The position numbers and the translations under genes were made by a program. A DNA stretch of 42,500 nucleotides, taken from assembly GCA_009760855.2 (NCBI GenBank), contig WPIO01000106.1:1150001-1192500 (forward strand), written 5' to 3'. The notes beneath the pieces were generated by a model. It had not been told where the DNA came from. It searched no databases and saw nothing but the letters and a program-made list of their open reading frames with translations. Every line of letters begins with the position of its first letter. The stretch's first letter is position 1. Positions 31,074-42,004 of the stretch are shown one piece after another. The DNA comes from Cristatella mucedo (Eukaryota; Bryozoa; Phylactolaemata; Cristatellidae).

Positions 31074-32084
31074 CCGACGCTGGCAGTTCATTTCAGTATT
31101 TATGGATTGATTACAGCGGCGAGGCAGCGAAATTCTCGGCGCCTTAAGTGGTTCCATCTGCGGAGGGTCTGCAAAGACACTGCGGGCAAGGCCTAGGAGG
31201 AAGTTTTGTGAAATTTTTTAGTCGGAACCTCGCTATCTGAATAAGGAAATGCTCGAAACTTGCTCTCCGGCAGAGCGCCAGTCAACCGACGAACTCACCG
31301 GCGCTCCTTCCTTCCAGAAGGACTTACAAATACCCCCCTCCAAAGGCCCCAGAAAGCTCCTGGTAGATACATGAAATTTAACCGAAGTAAATTTCAAATT
31401 TAAAGCCGAAGAATCACTAGGGAATTACCGCAGTACGACGGGTAATTTTCGTTAGTGAATATGTGAACCAAGCAACCGTGACTGACCGCATATTGCATCG
31501 CCACACCCTACTAGTGAGCCTGTGGACTCGCTTCGCTGAGTCAAGATACTTCGGAGGAATGCCAATCTCGTTTTAATCGTCAACTATCGCTTTTGTGCTG
31601 CGACACACCGACGCCACCCGGGATGCGTTTGGTGCATTCTTTGTTGATTGTTGAAGTGTGTCCCCTGCCGAGTTTAAGTAGCCAAGTAACGTGACGCGGT
31701 AAAAAGATCAACGGATCATGCATGCGCAGTGGGTGTACGCATGGCCACGAAAATAAGAACGCTACAAGAGAGCTTAAACTATGTGCAGTCGTTTTAAAAT
31801 AGGCTGCAAGAGAATCGTGACATGTGGGTCAGTTAAAGGCAAGGCATCAAGCATGCAAAAGCGAGCAAGCGAGCACGCTTTGGCCAGCACACGAATGCAA
31901 ACACGATGAAACCCTCGGCCACCAGGTTGGTAAGACTTCTGGCTATTAAAATGAATAAAATCACGCACAGACAGAAAAGCACGCAAAGCTCACCGAAAAA
32001 AAGCAGGCAGGTTCGCTTGGAAGAAGGAGAAGTCGATTTCGGAGGGAATGCGTCTTCAGCTGAGATCTAGCAGCAGCTTTGGTT
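31074..32084. other. No gene recognised
   Basis: About 1 kb without assignable open frame, splice-bounded exon or repeat. Confidence 0.4.
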
Positions 32085-32198
32085 TGGCCCGGGTGTTAAG
32101 GCGCTCGCCTGCAGCGACCAAGGTCAAAGTGAATAATGCATTTGATGACCGAGTTCGTAGGAACGGGCTCAGGGTGCTATACAAATGAATTATAATAC
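32085..32198 (+). mobile_element. SINE-2 copy
   Basis: TTGGCCCGGGTGTTAAGGCG then CTCGCCTGCAGCGACC (A-box side of a Leu/Ser-type tRNA head). The B box is degraded; the tail is GCTCAGGGTGCTATACAAAT. A LINE-A tail follows directly. Confidence 0.65.
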
Positions 32199-32286
32199 CT
32201 TTGCAGCAAATGTGAAGCGCCTAGAAAGAGATTGAGTTCTCTGAGGGTGCTGTAGCAAGCGTATTATTATTATTGTTATTACTATC
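32199..32286 (+). mobile_element. LINE-A tail-only copy
   Basis: TTTGCAGCAAATGTGAAGCG, hairpin AGAAAGAGATTGAGTTCTCT, then ATT/GTT repeats, abutting the SINE-2 copy. Confidence 0.85.
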
Positions 32287-32689
32287 CTAAATATGCAAGC
32301 TCTTTGCAGAGAGTGGCAGCAGCCGGATGCGAGATTCACATTTTCGGTGCATTCGACCTGAAGGCTTGATTGCCAAAATACTTCGATACGAGTGCGAGGC
32401 ATGGCGAGATGACGGCATGCTGAGAAGCGCGTGGCGCTCGGAAGAAATGAGGAGCTCGTGGGTGACGCGAGGGCACGTGACTAGAAGAGCAAGGAGGATG
32501 GATCAGTGGGCCGGGGCGAGTGAGTTAAGTGACCTACAGGCTAGATTGAGGATCGCACGTCACCTCGTCATCGGGTCATCGGGTGACTCAATCTGATATC
32601 GCGCGGGATGACAAAGAGCGCACATCTCCGCCCTGTAGGACTTCCTAGTCGTCACTTCCGGAAATGCTCCGACTGAAATCGAAGCTCGA

Positions 32690-32831
<142 letters not shown>

Positions 32832-33036
32832 AAACGTTGCTGTGGGTGCCAAGTAGCCCGCAGGTGTGGCCAGGTTTTTGCGGTAGTGTACTTGTATGCG
32901 GTCGGCAGTGTTCTGCATATGTAGAAAATACGCGGTTCTTAATTTCGTGGCTCGCGTGTGAGCTAATAATCCTAGCACTCTCGCAGATATTCCTCACCCG
33001 AATCGGGAGGCAAGGCGATCGATTTCGCTGCTCGTC

Positions 33037-33105
33037 GATCATTGATCAATGATCATTGATCATTGATCCCTTATCATTGATCATTGATCATTGATAAGGG
33101 TCGAT
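33037..33105. repeat. Heptamer (ATTGATC)n array with palindromic arms
   Basis: Repeated ATTGATC/AATGATC units contain many TGATCA palindromes. CCCTTATCA at 33068-33076 and its complement TGATAAGGG at 33092-33100 enclose three heptamers and could form a hairpin. Confidence 0.9.
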
Positions 33106-33109
33106 TTCC

Positions 33110-34010
33110 TTCGAGCGACCGAGCTGAGCCAACCAGCGGCCAGTCGACGGGAATTGCAAAAGGCTTACTATACTGTCGCAGCGGGAGGGGGACGGGGGCC
33201 GAGAATAGAAAATGGAGGCGCGCGCGGAGACGTGTGTGCAAAAGGCCGCCATCTCTACCTCGATCTCTTGCACGCTGCAAAGGCCCAATTCACCCGTTGC
33301 CCATTTTTTTGACGCCGCAGCAGCGATTCGCAAGAGCGCGATGCGACGCGACTCTTTCGAATGCGGCCGCCATATAGAACAGTGGGCCGTCGGGCCAAGG
33401 CGGCGACAGACGCCAGGACGGAGCCGCCGCGACGGCCCACGGTGAGTGCCAGACGTTTCGCACGATGAGCGGCGATCGAGCCGCGCCATTTAGAGGCGAT
33501 TTCGCTCATGCGCGCATGCGCCGCGGCCTACCGGGGGGCCGATCAGCCCGGGCCAGCGACTCGCGCGTCTGCGGGCAGCACCGGCTTTCGTCACTCCGTG
33601 CTCCTCAGCTCCGAGATCCTCAGCATCCCGGCAGCCGTGCCTCTCGCCTCGCGCCTTCTCCGTCGACTGCTTTGCGCCGCCGAACGGCGCTTCGAGTCGA
33701 CTGCAGTCGATCCAACTGCGATCAGTCGGTCAGTACTTGGCGAGCTGGCCTGACTCTTGCCTCCGGTGTCGTCGTCGTCGAAGGGGGCGCGGGTTCGCTT
33801 CCCAGTGAGCGACGCGGTGGCGCGTGCACTCCTCCTGTCTCGGCCGCGCTGCGATCGCTCCGCGCGTTCCTTCGACGCTTTACAAGTCCTGCTGACGGTA
33901 CAAATAAACTATTTAATAACAGACTCAGCAATAGACTCAGCCGCAACGCGAGAGACGACGCCGCTTCGGCAGCGGCACAAGTTCTCACGACGCGGCCAAA
34001 GTAAATATGA
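33110..34010. other. CpG-rich block, possible promoter region
   Basis: GC-rich with dense CpG and long open frames on both strands. A consensus-like donor, CCCACG|GTGAGTGCC, lies at about 33442. It could be a CpG island with an untranslated first exon; no protein is recognisable. Confidence 0.3.
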
Positions 34011-34014
34011 ACAA

Positions 34015-34145
34015 ATAAATAAAATGCACTTGCATAGCGCCCTAGGAGAACGCGATCGTTATTCAGACGCTTCTTCACACAAGCCGCGGGGCTCGAGCCC
34101 ATGACCTCGGCCACGACATCGACCTTGGTCGGGACGAGCGCCTTT
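34015..34145 (-). mobile_element. SINE-2 copy, antisense
   Basis: The reverse complement reads AAGGCGCTCGTCCCGACC, B box GGGCTCGAGCCC, then CGCGTTCTCCTAGGGCGCTA and TGCAAGTGCATTTTATT, a tail very like that of LINE-A. Confidence 0.8.
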
Positions 34146-34277
34146 TGTCTGCGTCGGCGCTCGGCTCGAGCGCCTCTGCGCTTCCGTTGTCTAATCGTCT
34201 GCCGCGTGAAAGTCGCTGCTGCTGCGTCACACTGCACCGCATCTCTCCGCAGATGCAGTGATTCGCCCTCCTGCAAA

Positions 34278-34680
34278 GTATTGATTTCAAGATTCTATCA
34301 CTCGCTGTTAGGTCCTTTCAGTGTCTCGCTCCAGGAAACCAAGCAGAAATGTTCGCCAGTGCCCCAACATAATCTCAAAGCTTTTGGAGATCCTGACTTT
34401 AAATCCGACGCTAAAAAAAACCAGGAATGTCCTGCCCATTTACATCACGACTGCCTTGATCACTTGACACTCGATCACCTCTGAAAAGAAGCTACAAGTC
34501 CACGTCGCTCCTCGAAGCATTTGCTTGGTCCACGTTGATATTCCACCGTGTGCTTTGCCAAGCTGACATCGCGTTTGTAATCACGGAGCAATAGAGATGC
34601 CTACTTTTGAGCATGCATAGAAAGTTTTAGTTCTCTCTGAACGCTAGAAAATGTCTTACTATCGTCATTATTACTATTAA
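34278..34680 (+). mobile_element. Old LINE-A relative
   Basis: IDFKILSLAVRSFQCLAP, then after a frameshift PQHNLKAFGDPDFKSDA and HDCLDHLTLDHL, match IDFKVLSLTFRSLHSMAP, PRTNLKSFGDRAFSSYA and the end of LINE-A. The tail is GAAAGTTTTAGTTCTCTCTG with ATT repeats. Confidence 0.75.
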
Positions 34681-34760
34681 CGCTTTTGTTTTAACTCGTG
34701 AACTCGTGCTCTTCGACCGCCAGAGAGCAGTGTATGCTCTGCAATGCACACTGTGGGTGC

Positions 34761-34842
34761 CTGCAATGTAAAGCACCTAGAAAGAAATTAAGTTCTCTGA
34801 GGGCTCTTTATCAAGTGTATTATTATTGTTATTATTATTATA
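34761..34842 (+). mobile_element. LINE-A tail-only copy
   Basis: GCAATGTAAAGCACCTAGAA, AGTTCTCTGAGGGCTC, TTATCAAGTGTA, then ATT repeats. Confidence 0.85.
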
Positions 34843-35500
34843 TGCAGTCACTTCCCACGACCAAGCACTGGCGGCCATTTTTAGAGTTAGCTAGGCTAAG
34901 CAACTTCCGGTTATTTCGAAACTGGCTGGGCCAGCTTCTTATTTGCCTATGCTGAAAGACGCTTGCTCCACTTCCTCAGCCTGAGTGGGCCCGCATAGGC
35001 GGTCGCTGCCATCGGCGGTTCCGAGAAATTGCAAAGAACACAGTCGGAAACTGTACTGTCAATAGTAAAGGGGGTGCGTTGCCGTCAGCGTAGCTCGGAG
35101 AAGCAGCCCAATCGCACGGCGCATTGTTGAGCGAAGCCGCAAGTGTTCAGCCGTGCGCGAGCGTGCGCGTGCGCGAGCGAGCAACGCTGCCATCTTGCCG
35201 CGTGACGGAAGATTGTCATTTTTCCGCGTGACGGACGGACGGACTCTCTTGCTTTAATTGGTAGAGATTTGCAAAGCGCTAAGAGAAACAAACTCGAGCG
35301 CTGGTGTTTTATACGACGCTGCGAAACGGTGGCTAGCTAAATCAGCGAGATTTTGACTGATATTTATTATTAGCGGCTCCTAAATTGTCACGGCTATGAA
35401 CCGAGTGTGCGATATTCGATTGCCGAGGCCGAACGAAAGTCGACATCATGAGAAAAGGCGGTCAGTTTTTTTCGGAGCCATTTAAACTCCGGACATTTGA

Positions 35501-37476
35501 ACGTATAAAAGTTCTAGATCGCAGAGCCGCAGTTGTGCGTCGCGTCTTCTGCTGAATGCCTCTAGGAAGGTCAACCGCAGGGAATCCACCCGTGCGATGA
35601 CAACCTTCCCACTAGAATGCTGTTCCTCGGTTCCTGACTGCGCCTCAATGTCTGTATTTAAGCAGGTCACTAGTGATCTAGTCCTAAAGTTCGTATCTCA
35701 ATCGAAGAACACAACAAGTCCACTGGACCCTGTTCCCACTGTCCTGCTCCTACGTTGCATTGATCTGCTGCTGCCATGCGTAACCAACATCTTTAATATG
35801 TCATTAGCCTCAGTTCAGGTCCCAGCACCTTTCAAAAAAGCTGTAGTCAGGCCACTTCTCAAGAAAGCGACACTAGACCAAGAGAACTTAAGCAACTACC
35901 GCCCAGTCTCCCTTCTACCATTCCTATCAAAGACACTGGAACGGGTCGTGGCAGACCAGCTGAACTCCTATATCGAAACCTCACACCTTGCTAGTAAGTT
36001 CCAGTCTGGCTTTAGAGCTAATCACTCCACAGAGTCAGCATTGCTTCGGGTATACAACGACCTACTTAGGGAATGCAGACATGGGTAGAGTGTCTCTTCT
36101 TGTATTGCTCGACCTTTCGACAGCTTTTGACACCATCGATCACAAAGTTCTTCTTGAGCGCCTCTCATCTCGCCTGGGCATCACTGGCACTGCTCTGCAG
36201 TGGTTCAGGTCCTATCTCAGTGGGAGACTCCAGAGTATTGACGTGAATGGACAAAGATCATCCGAAGTAACTCTAAAATATGGAGTACCTCAGGGCTCCG
36301 TGCTAGGTCCGGTTCTTTTCACGGTTTATACTCTCCCTCTCGCTGATGTGATTGCCAAGCACAATCTAGGCCTTCACTTCTATGCGGATGACACTCAGTT
36401 GTACCTTTGCTTTGATCCCTCCCAGCCTTCGAGCACCTCAAATTCTCTCAACTCACTTGCTGCATGCATTGATGACATCCGCACATGGATGGCAGCAAAT
36501 TTTCTAAAACTAAACGATGACAAAACTAACTTACTAGTCATGGGCAAACCCAGTGTGATTCAGAGATTGGAAAGGCTGACTTTCAAAATTGGCTCTGCCA
36601 GCATATCTCCAGCTAAATCAGCTCGAAATCTAGGTGTCATATTCCAAAGCGACCTCTCGTTAGACGACCACATCAGCTCCACAGTCAAATCTGCCTATTT
36701 TCAGCTTCATAACATTGCTAAAATTCGGGCTTGTTTAGATAAGGATACCACGTCCAAGTTGGTCCATGCATTCATGACATCTCGTCTCGACTTCTGCAAT
36801 TCACTGCTTGCTGGCCTACCAGCATGTGCGATCAGGCGACTGCAGCTGGTGCAAAACTCGGCAGCTAGACTTGTCTGTCGTGAGCGTCGCAGTTGCCACA
36901 TTACTCCGCTTCTTGCCGACCTGCACTGGCTACCAGTCAAGCAACGGATTGACTTCAAGGTTTTGTCGCTCACTTTTAGGTCCCTTTATTCTATGGCTCC
37001 AGCCTATCTCTCCGACATACTCCCCCATCAGGCTAAGCATCGTACCACCCGCTTTTCGGAATTCAACAGTCCGGAAATACCTCGTACAAACCTTAAATCC
37101 TTTGGAGACCGTGCATTCAGCTCGTATGCTCCCAAAGCCTGGAACTCCCTGCCGACCTGCGTCAGAACATCCCCTGACCTGACCACATTTAAAAGGAACT
37201 TAAAAACACCTATTTAGGACAGCATTTAGTGGGTCCCTGTGATTCGTTCTTCACGTGCTTATGCGTGCTGACACTGTGCATGCTGCCACTAACCACATTT
37301 GCATGCTGACCCTGTGCATGTTACCCCTAAACATGTTATTCATTTTGTTTGTTTTTCAAGCATGATTTTACTTACTATTCAATTGCATATCACTTTGCAG
37401 CAAATGTAAAGCGCCTAGAAAGAGATTAAGTTCTCTGAGGGCGCTTTATCAAGTGCGATATTATTATTATTATTAT
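35501..37476 (+). mobile_element. LINE-A, longest copy: reverse transcriptase with one frameshift
   Basis: Reverse transcriptase of the CR1/L2/jockey kind. The first frame (to 36088) carries LDPVPTVLLL, NYRPVSLLPFLSKTLE (motif 2) and FQSGFRANHSTESALLRVY (motif 3). The second frame (about 36066-37217) carries LLVLLDLSTAFDTIDHKVL (motif A), KYGVPQGSVLGPVLF (B), HFYADDTQLYL (C, YADD), LNDDKTNLLVMG (D), LGVIFQSDLSLDDH, then the C-terminal LHWLPVKQRIDFKV and SYAPKAWNSLPTC blocks to a stop. All catalytic Asp residues are present. The frames are separated by one extra G (TTAGGGAATG versus TTAGGAATG in the copy at 40337). The endonuclease and first ORF are missing. The 5' border is only approximate. 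Hairpin 37408-37448 and (ATT)n close it. Confidence 0.93.
37408..37448 (+). promoter_or_regulatory. LINE-A 3' hairpin (type example)
   Basis: AAAGCGCC pairs with GGGCGCTTT, and inside it AGAGA pairs with TCTCT around TTAAGT. It is present at the end of nearly every LINE-A copy and, diverged, in SINE-2 tails. In this class of LINE such 3' structures are recognised by the element's own reverse transcriptase; that role is inferred here. Confidence 0.8.
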
Positions 37477-37803
37477 CTAACCCTGCGGTCACACAGACGT
37501 GTATATGCTAGGGATGTGGACTTGCTATGTTACGGTATGGCCGCTCTTTGTCACTGCCGTATTTCGCTCCGTCGGCATACATGCGTAGCCGAGTTCCACG
37601 GGTCAGAGGCTATTTCCCGCCAAGCCCCGCCGTACTCCGGCCGCGCCAGAGTCCTGTCCCAGCCAACAGAACCTAGCGTGGATACACATGCGTGCACAAG
37701 TGCTTCACTGGCAAGTCGTCAGCGGCGATGCAAAGGCACGATCGAGTCTTCGCCGGTAGTCGTAGCACGTCGGTTGAGACTAGCACCGTTGCGGGCTCTG
37801 CTT

Positions 37804-37840
37804 GGACGCTTCCGCGCCCAAGCGGAAAGCGGAAGCGTCC
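37804..37840. repeat. Perfect 12-bp inverted repeat
   Basis: GGACGCTTCCGC and GCGGAAGCGTCC flank a 13-base loop, in unassigned DNA (37480-39300). Confidence 0.9.
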
Positions 37841-39329
37841 CACTGCGACGCGTTCATAGCAGCTGCATGAGCAGCTATACGCTGCACCCTAAGAGTTAAT
37901 GGCTAAGAGTTAATGGCAAGCAAGGCTTAGAAAAGCACGCAAAGCAGACAGGCGTCGTACTTAGACTGTCGCCTGCTGAAGCAGCGTTGGCACTGGCGAA
38001 CGCCGCGGAGCCGAGACATCGGGGAATTTGAGGCCCGTAATCAGCTTAGACTGGTATGGGGCGGGTATAGGTGGCTGACGGAAGGATCTACGTCTCTAGA
38101 GGCCGCCGGATGGTTTATTTCTCAGCGGTAGATCGCGGGCTTTCTTGGAAGCTGACCAATCAGGAAGAGACGCAAAAAGCAACATGGCTGCCGCCTTCAT
38201 AAGCACCTTGCGCGGGGAGAGCAAATCAATATGACTAGAAGATTTTGGAATACGGTAATATATGGATAAAAATCTGCCCAAAGAACGACGATGCCAAATT
38301 GTTGACGACTTGTATGCAGGCGTATAGAAGCAACAGCAGATACGTGTCCGCAGATTGCCTCTACTCAATATCCATTTGCGGCCAAAATGAGAAACTTTAC
38401 GACTTTCACACTTCCGAGATCTCTCATGCCGCCGAGTGAGAGCGAAGGTTCCGGCCACAGCCCGACAACAAACCTAGTATCGACTCCGAACTGCCGCAAA
38501 GTATATAAATACATGGCTAGTTCGACGCTAGTTCATAATCGAGACAAGATGACGAGTGTCTCGACATCAAACTTTCGTCAGTGTAGACATGTCGGCGGCG
38601 AACACACAAGAAGACAGCCAGGGCCGCTGGTTTGCGGCACGTAGTGGTTCGTAAAATGCACTGAATTACGCACATATCTGGGCACAGAAAAAATATCAAA
38701 ACCAGGTAAGTTATCTTAATTGATGGGAAAGTTGAGTGGCACCGAAACGGTGGCGTGCTAAGTCAGCGGTATCACGACTGCCGAGATATTCATTATCCGC
38801 GGTCCCCGAATTATAACGGCGTTGGAAACGGTAATGTAATAATCGACAGTTAAGCAGCCTATTAGCTATAGAGTGAGCAGTTTGTTATGACTTAGCTGTT
38901 GAGCTGAGTCGTGCTCTAAGCTCAGCACCGTACGAAATTTATTGTATGCCTTGCTGATTCTAAAAGCCTTTAACCGTCCTTCGCTGTAAAATTTACTTCC
39001 CTACGCAATGGATATGGACTTGCTATGTCAAGGTCACGGGCGCTCTTTACTGCAGCAGCGGTGCTCGTTCCGCTACTTACGGCATACTTGCGTGCATTGC
39101 TAGTGCACCTAAAAATATATAGCTATGACCTCGAGTCTCAGACCGGTACCGGTTTGTCGCCCATCAGTAAGAGCTAGAATCGCTGTGAGCGCTGTGTTTG
39201 CGGTCTTGTACTGACCCGTGACGTGGATGCGGCTCTCTTCCGCCGCATTCGTAGCAGACGTAGTGGACGCGTCCTAGCTGCTTCAGCATGCGCTCAAGCG
39301 CTGCTTCATACGCTGCCAGTGCTTGTTTA

Positions 39330-39592
39330 GACGAAATCCTTACGCTGCGAAGTGGCACAAGTGACCGGATTTTGTCATGGGTTGCTAGACTTTGGCCTTG
39401 AGGAGCGTGGTACCCGAGGTCAAGACCTTAACTTTGAAATGGCTCGGAAAGTCAGCTTATCCTCTATGCAAACTAGTGTCGTCAACTTGTATTGCTATGC
39501 TAATTGTTCGCTTTATCTTCCCTATAAAAAAGTGCCAAGACAGAGAGATTAAGTTCTATGAGGGGGCTATGCAAATGTACTATTATTATTAA
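39330..39592 (+). mobile_element. Probable degraded SINE/LINE tail
   Basis: Ends AGAGAGATTAAGTTCTATGA then GGGGCTATGCAAATGTAC and ATT repeats, like the SINE-2/LINE-A tail. The head is not recognisable. 39600-40222 is GC-rich with no assignable gene. Confidence 0.5.
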
Positions 39593-40222
39593 CGCCGTGG
39601 ATCGATCAATTTTCGCTGGGGCGTGCCGATGTCAATCCCTCGCCCTAGTGGCATCTCTAGGCTGATCTGCAGATGTGGTTAGCCCCTCTGGAGAAGCTGC
39701 TCGAATCAGCGCCCCGAAGGCGTTCTCTGTCTAACGCGTCTTCAGCGTTGCTCTCAAAGTCCGGAAGCTTCTCCCAGCTTTTCGTCTTGGAGAGAAGGCT
39801 CGGCGTCCCAATCAATCTCGCTCTTTTAGCCCCACTTCGGTTACTTGCTCCGTGGTTGGAGGTCACCTTGAGACGGCCTGCGTTTTGAGTGCGGGCGTGT
39901 GGAGAATTCAGCGGCCTTATCGAATGAGAGCCGCCTCGTGCCGGAGAAGTTCCGGCTGGAGTTTTTTGCCAACGGCGGGAGTACCTGGGCAGCGGGAACG
40001 ACGTGACAGTACGCTAACGTCACTCGGCGATTCGCTGTGCGGAATAGCCGCTGCATAGCAGCCTACTGAGCCGATTTCGATAGGTGGGGTATCCTGCAGA
40101 TACTTAACCTGGGGATCTACCAGCCTGTAACCCCGCCCGCCCCACCGCTTAAGAGACCAATCAGGAGAGCTGAAGAACAGTCGAGAGATGCCGAAAGGGA
40201 GCCACGAGAACTGCACGCCATT

Positions 40223-40336
40223 CCCTCGCCTTTCTAATAATAATAATAATAAAATAAAATTTTTTTCTATAATAATAATAATGATGCACTTGATAAAGCG
40301 CCCTCAGAGAACTCAATCTCTCTCTAGGCGCATTAC
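40223..40336 (-). mobile_element. LINE-A tail, inverted, abutting the next LINE-A copy
   Basis: (AAT)n, TGCACTTGATAAAGCGCCCT, CAGAGAACTCAATCTCTCTC and TAGGCGCATTA on the plus strand is an antisense LINE-A tail. It runs straight into the 5' border of the sense copy (ACAGAGAACTTGAGCAACTA). Confidence 0.88.
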
Positions 40337-41925
40337 AGAGAACTTGAGCAACTACCGCCCAGTCTCGCTTCTACCATTCCTATCAAAGACACTGGAACGG
40401 GTCGAGGCAGACCAGCTGAACTCCTATATCGAAACCTCACACCTTGCTAGTAAGTTTCAGTCTGGCTTTAGAGCTAATCACTCCACAGAGTCAGCATTGC
40501 TTCGGGTATACAACGACCTACTTAGGAATGCAGACATGGGTAGAGTGTCTCTTCTTGTATTGCTCGATCTTTCGGCAGCTTTTGACACCATTGATCACAA
40601 AGTTCTTCTTGAGCGCCTCTCATCTCGCCTGGGCATCACTGGCACTGCTCTGCAGTGGTTCAGGTCATATCTCAGTGGAAGACTCCAGAGTATTGACGTG
40701 AATGGACAAAGATCATCTGAAGTACCTCTGAAATATGGAGTACCTCAGGGCTCCGTGCTAGGTCCGGTTCTTTTCACGGGTTATACTCTGCCTCTGGCTG
40801 ATGTGATTGCCAAGCACAATCTAGGCTTTCACTTCTACGCGGATGACACTCAGTTGTACCTTTGCTTTGATCCCTCCCAGCCTTCGAGCACCTCAAATTC
40901 TCTAAACTCACTTGCTGCATGCATTGATGACATCCGCACATGGATGGCAGCAAATTTTCTAAAACTAAACGATGACAAAACTAACTTACTAGTCATGGGC
41001 AAACCCAGTGTGATTCAGAGATTGGAAAGGCTGTCTCTCAAAATTGGCTCTGCCAACATATTTCCTGTCGAATCAGCTCGAAATCTAGTTGTCATATTCC
41101 AACCTCTCGTTAGACGACCACATCAGCTCCACAGTCAAATCTGCCTATTTTCAGCTTCATAACATTGCTAAAATTCGGGCTTGTTTAGATAAGGATACCA
41201 CGTCTAAGTTGGTCCATGCATTCGTGACATCTCGTCTCGACTTCTGCAACTCACTGCTTACTGGCCTACCAGCATGTGCGATCAGGCGATTGCAGCTGGT
41301 GCCAAACTCGGCAGCTAGGCTTGTCTGTCTTGAGCATCGCAGTTGCCACATTACTCCACTTCTCGCCGACCTGCACTGGCTACCAGTCAAGCAACGGATT
41401 GACTTCAAGGTTTTGTCGCTCACTTTTAGGTCCCTTCATTCTATGGCTCCAGCCTATCTGTCAGTTATACTACCCCATCAGGCCAAGCATCGTACCACCC
41501 GCTTTTCGGAATCCAACAGTCTAGAAATACCTCGTACAAACCTTAAATCCTTTGGAGACCGTGCAGTTAGTTCGTATGCTCCCAAATCCTGGAACTCCCT
41601 GCCGACCTGCGTCAGAACATCCCCTGACCTGACCACATTTAAAAGGAACTTAAAAACACCTATTTAGGACAGCATTTAGTGGGTCCCTGTGATTCGTCCT
41701 TCACGTGCTTATGCTTGCTGACACTGTGCATGCTGCCACTAACCACATTTGCATGCTGACCCTGTGCATGTCACCCCTAACCATGTTATTCATTTTGTTT
41801 GTTTTTCAAGCATGATTTTTTCTTACCATTCAATTGCATTTCCCTTTGCAGCAAATGTACAGCGCCTAGAAAGAGATTAAGTTCTCTGAGGGCGCTTTAT
41901 CAAGTACATTATTATTATTATTACA
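40337..41925 (+). mobile_element. LINE-A, reverse transcriptase copy with a 5-nt deletion
   Basis: Starts inside reverse transcriptase motif 2 (LSNYRPVSLLPFLS). Motifs 3, A (LDLSAAFDTIDHK), B (VPQGSVLGPVLF), C (FYADDTQLY) and D (LNDDKTNLLVMG) are all in one frame to about 41100. A 5-nt deletion there (CATATTCCAACCTCTCG versus CATATTCCAAAGCGACC) shifts the rest, which is open as a second frame (41089-41667) to the usual stop. The 3' untranslated region, hairpin and (ATT)n end it. It is about 95% like the copy at 35501 by eye. Confidence 0.93.
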
Positions 41926-42004
41926 TTTGCTGCAAAGGGAAATGCAATTGAATAGTGAATAATATCATGCTTGATAAACAAACAAAATGATTAACATGGT
42001 TAGG
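41926..42004 (-). mobile_element. Inverted LINE-A 3' untranslated fragment
   Basis: Directly after the (ATT)n of the preceding copy comes ACATTTGCTGCAAAGGGAAA, TGCAATTGAATAG, CATGCTTGATAAACAAAC and AACATGGTTAGG, the complement of the LINE-A 3' untranslated region but without its hairpin. Confidence 0.88.

Noticed and set aside
33465-34276. Long overlapping open frames on both strands
   Set aside because: Typical of CpG-rich DNA with few stops; compositions are Arg/Ser/Ala-rich and no domain is visible.
39164-39358. A 64-codon minus-strand frame with VHYVCYECGG
   Set aside because: Looks gene-like, but no family was recognised and no splice sites or partner exons were found.
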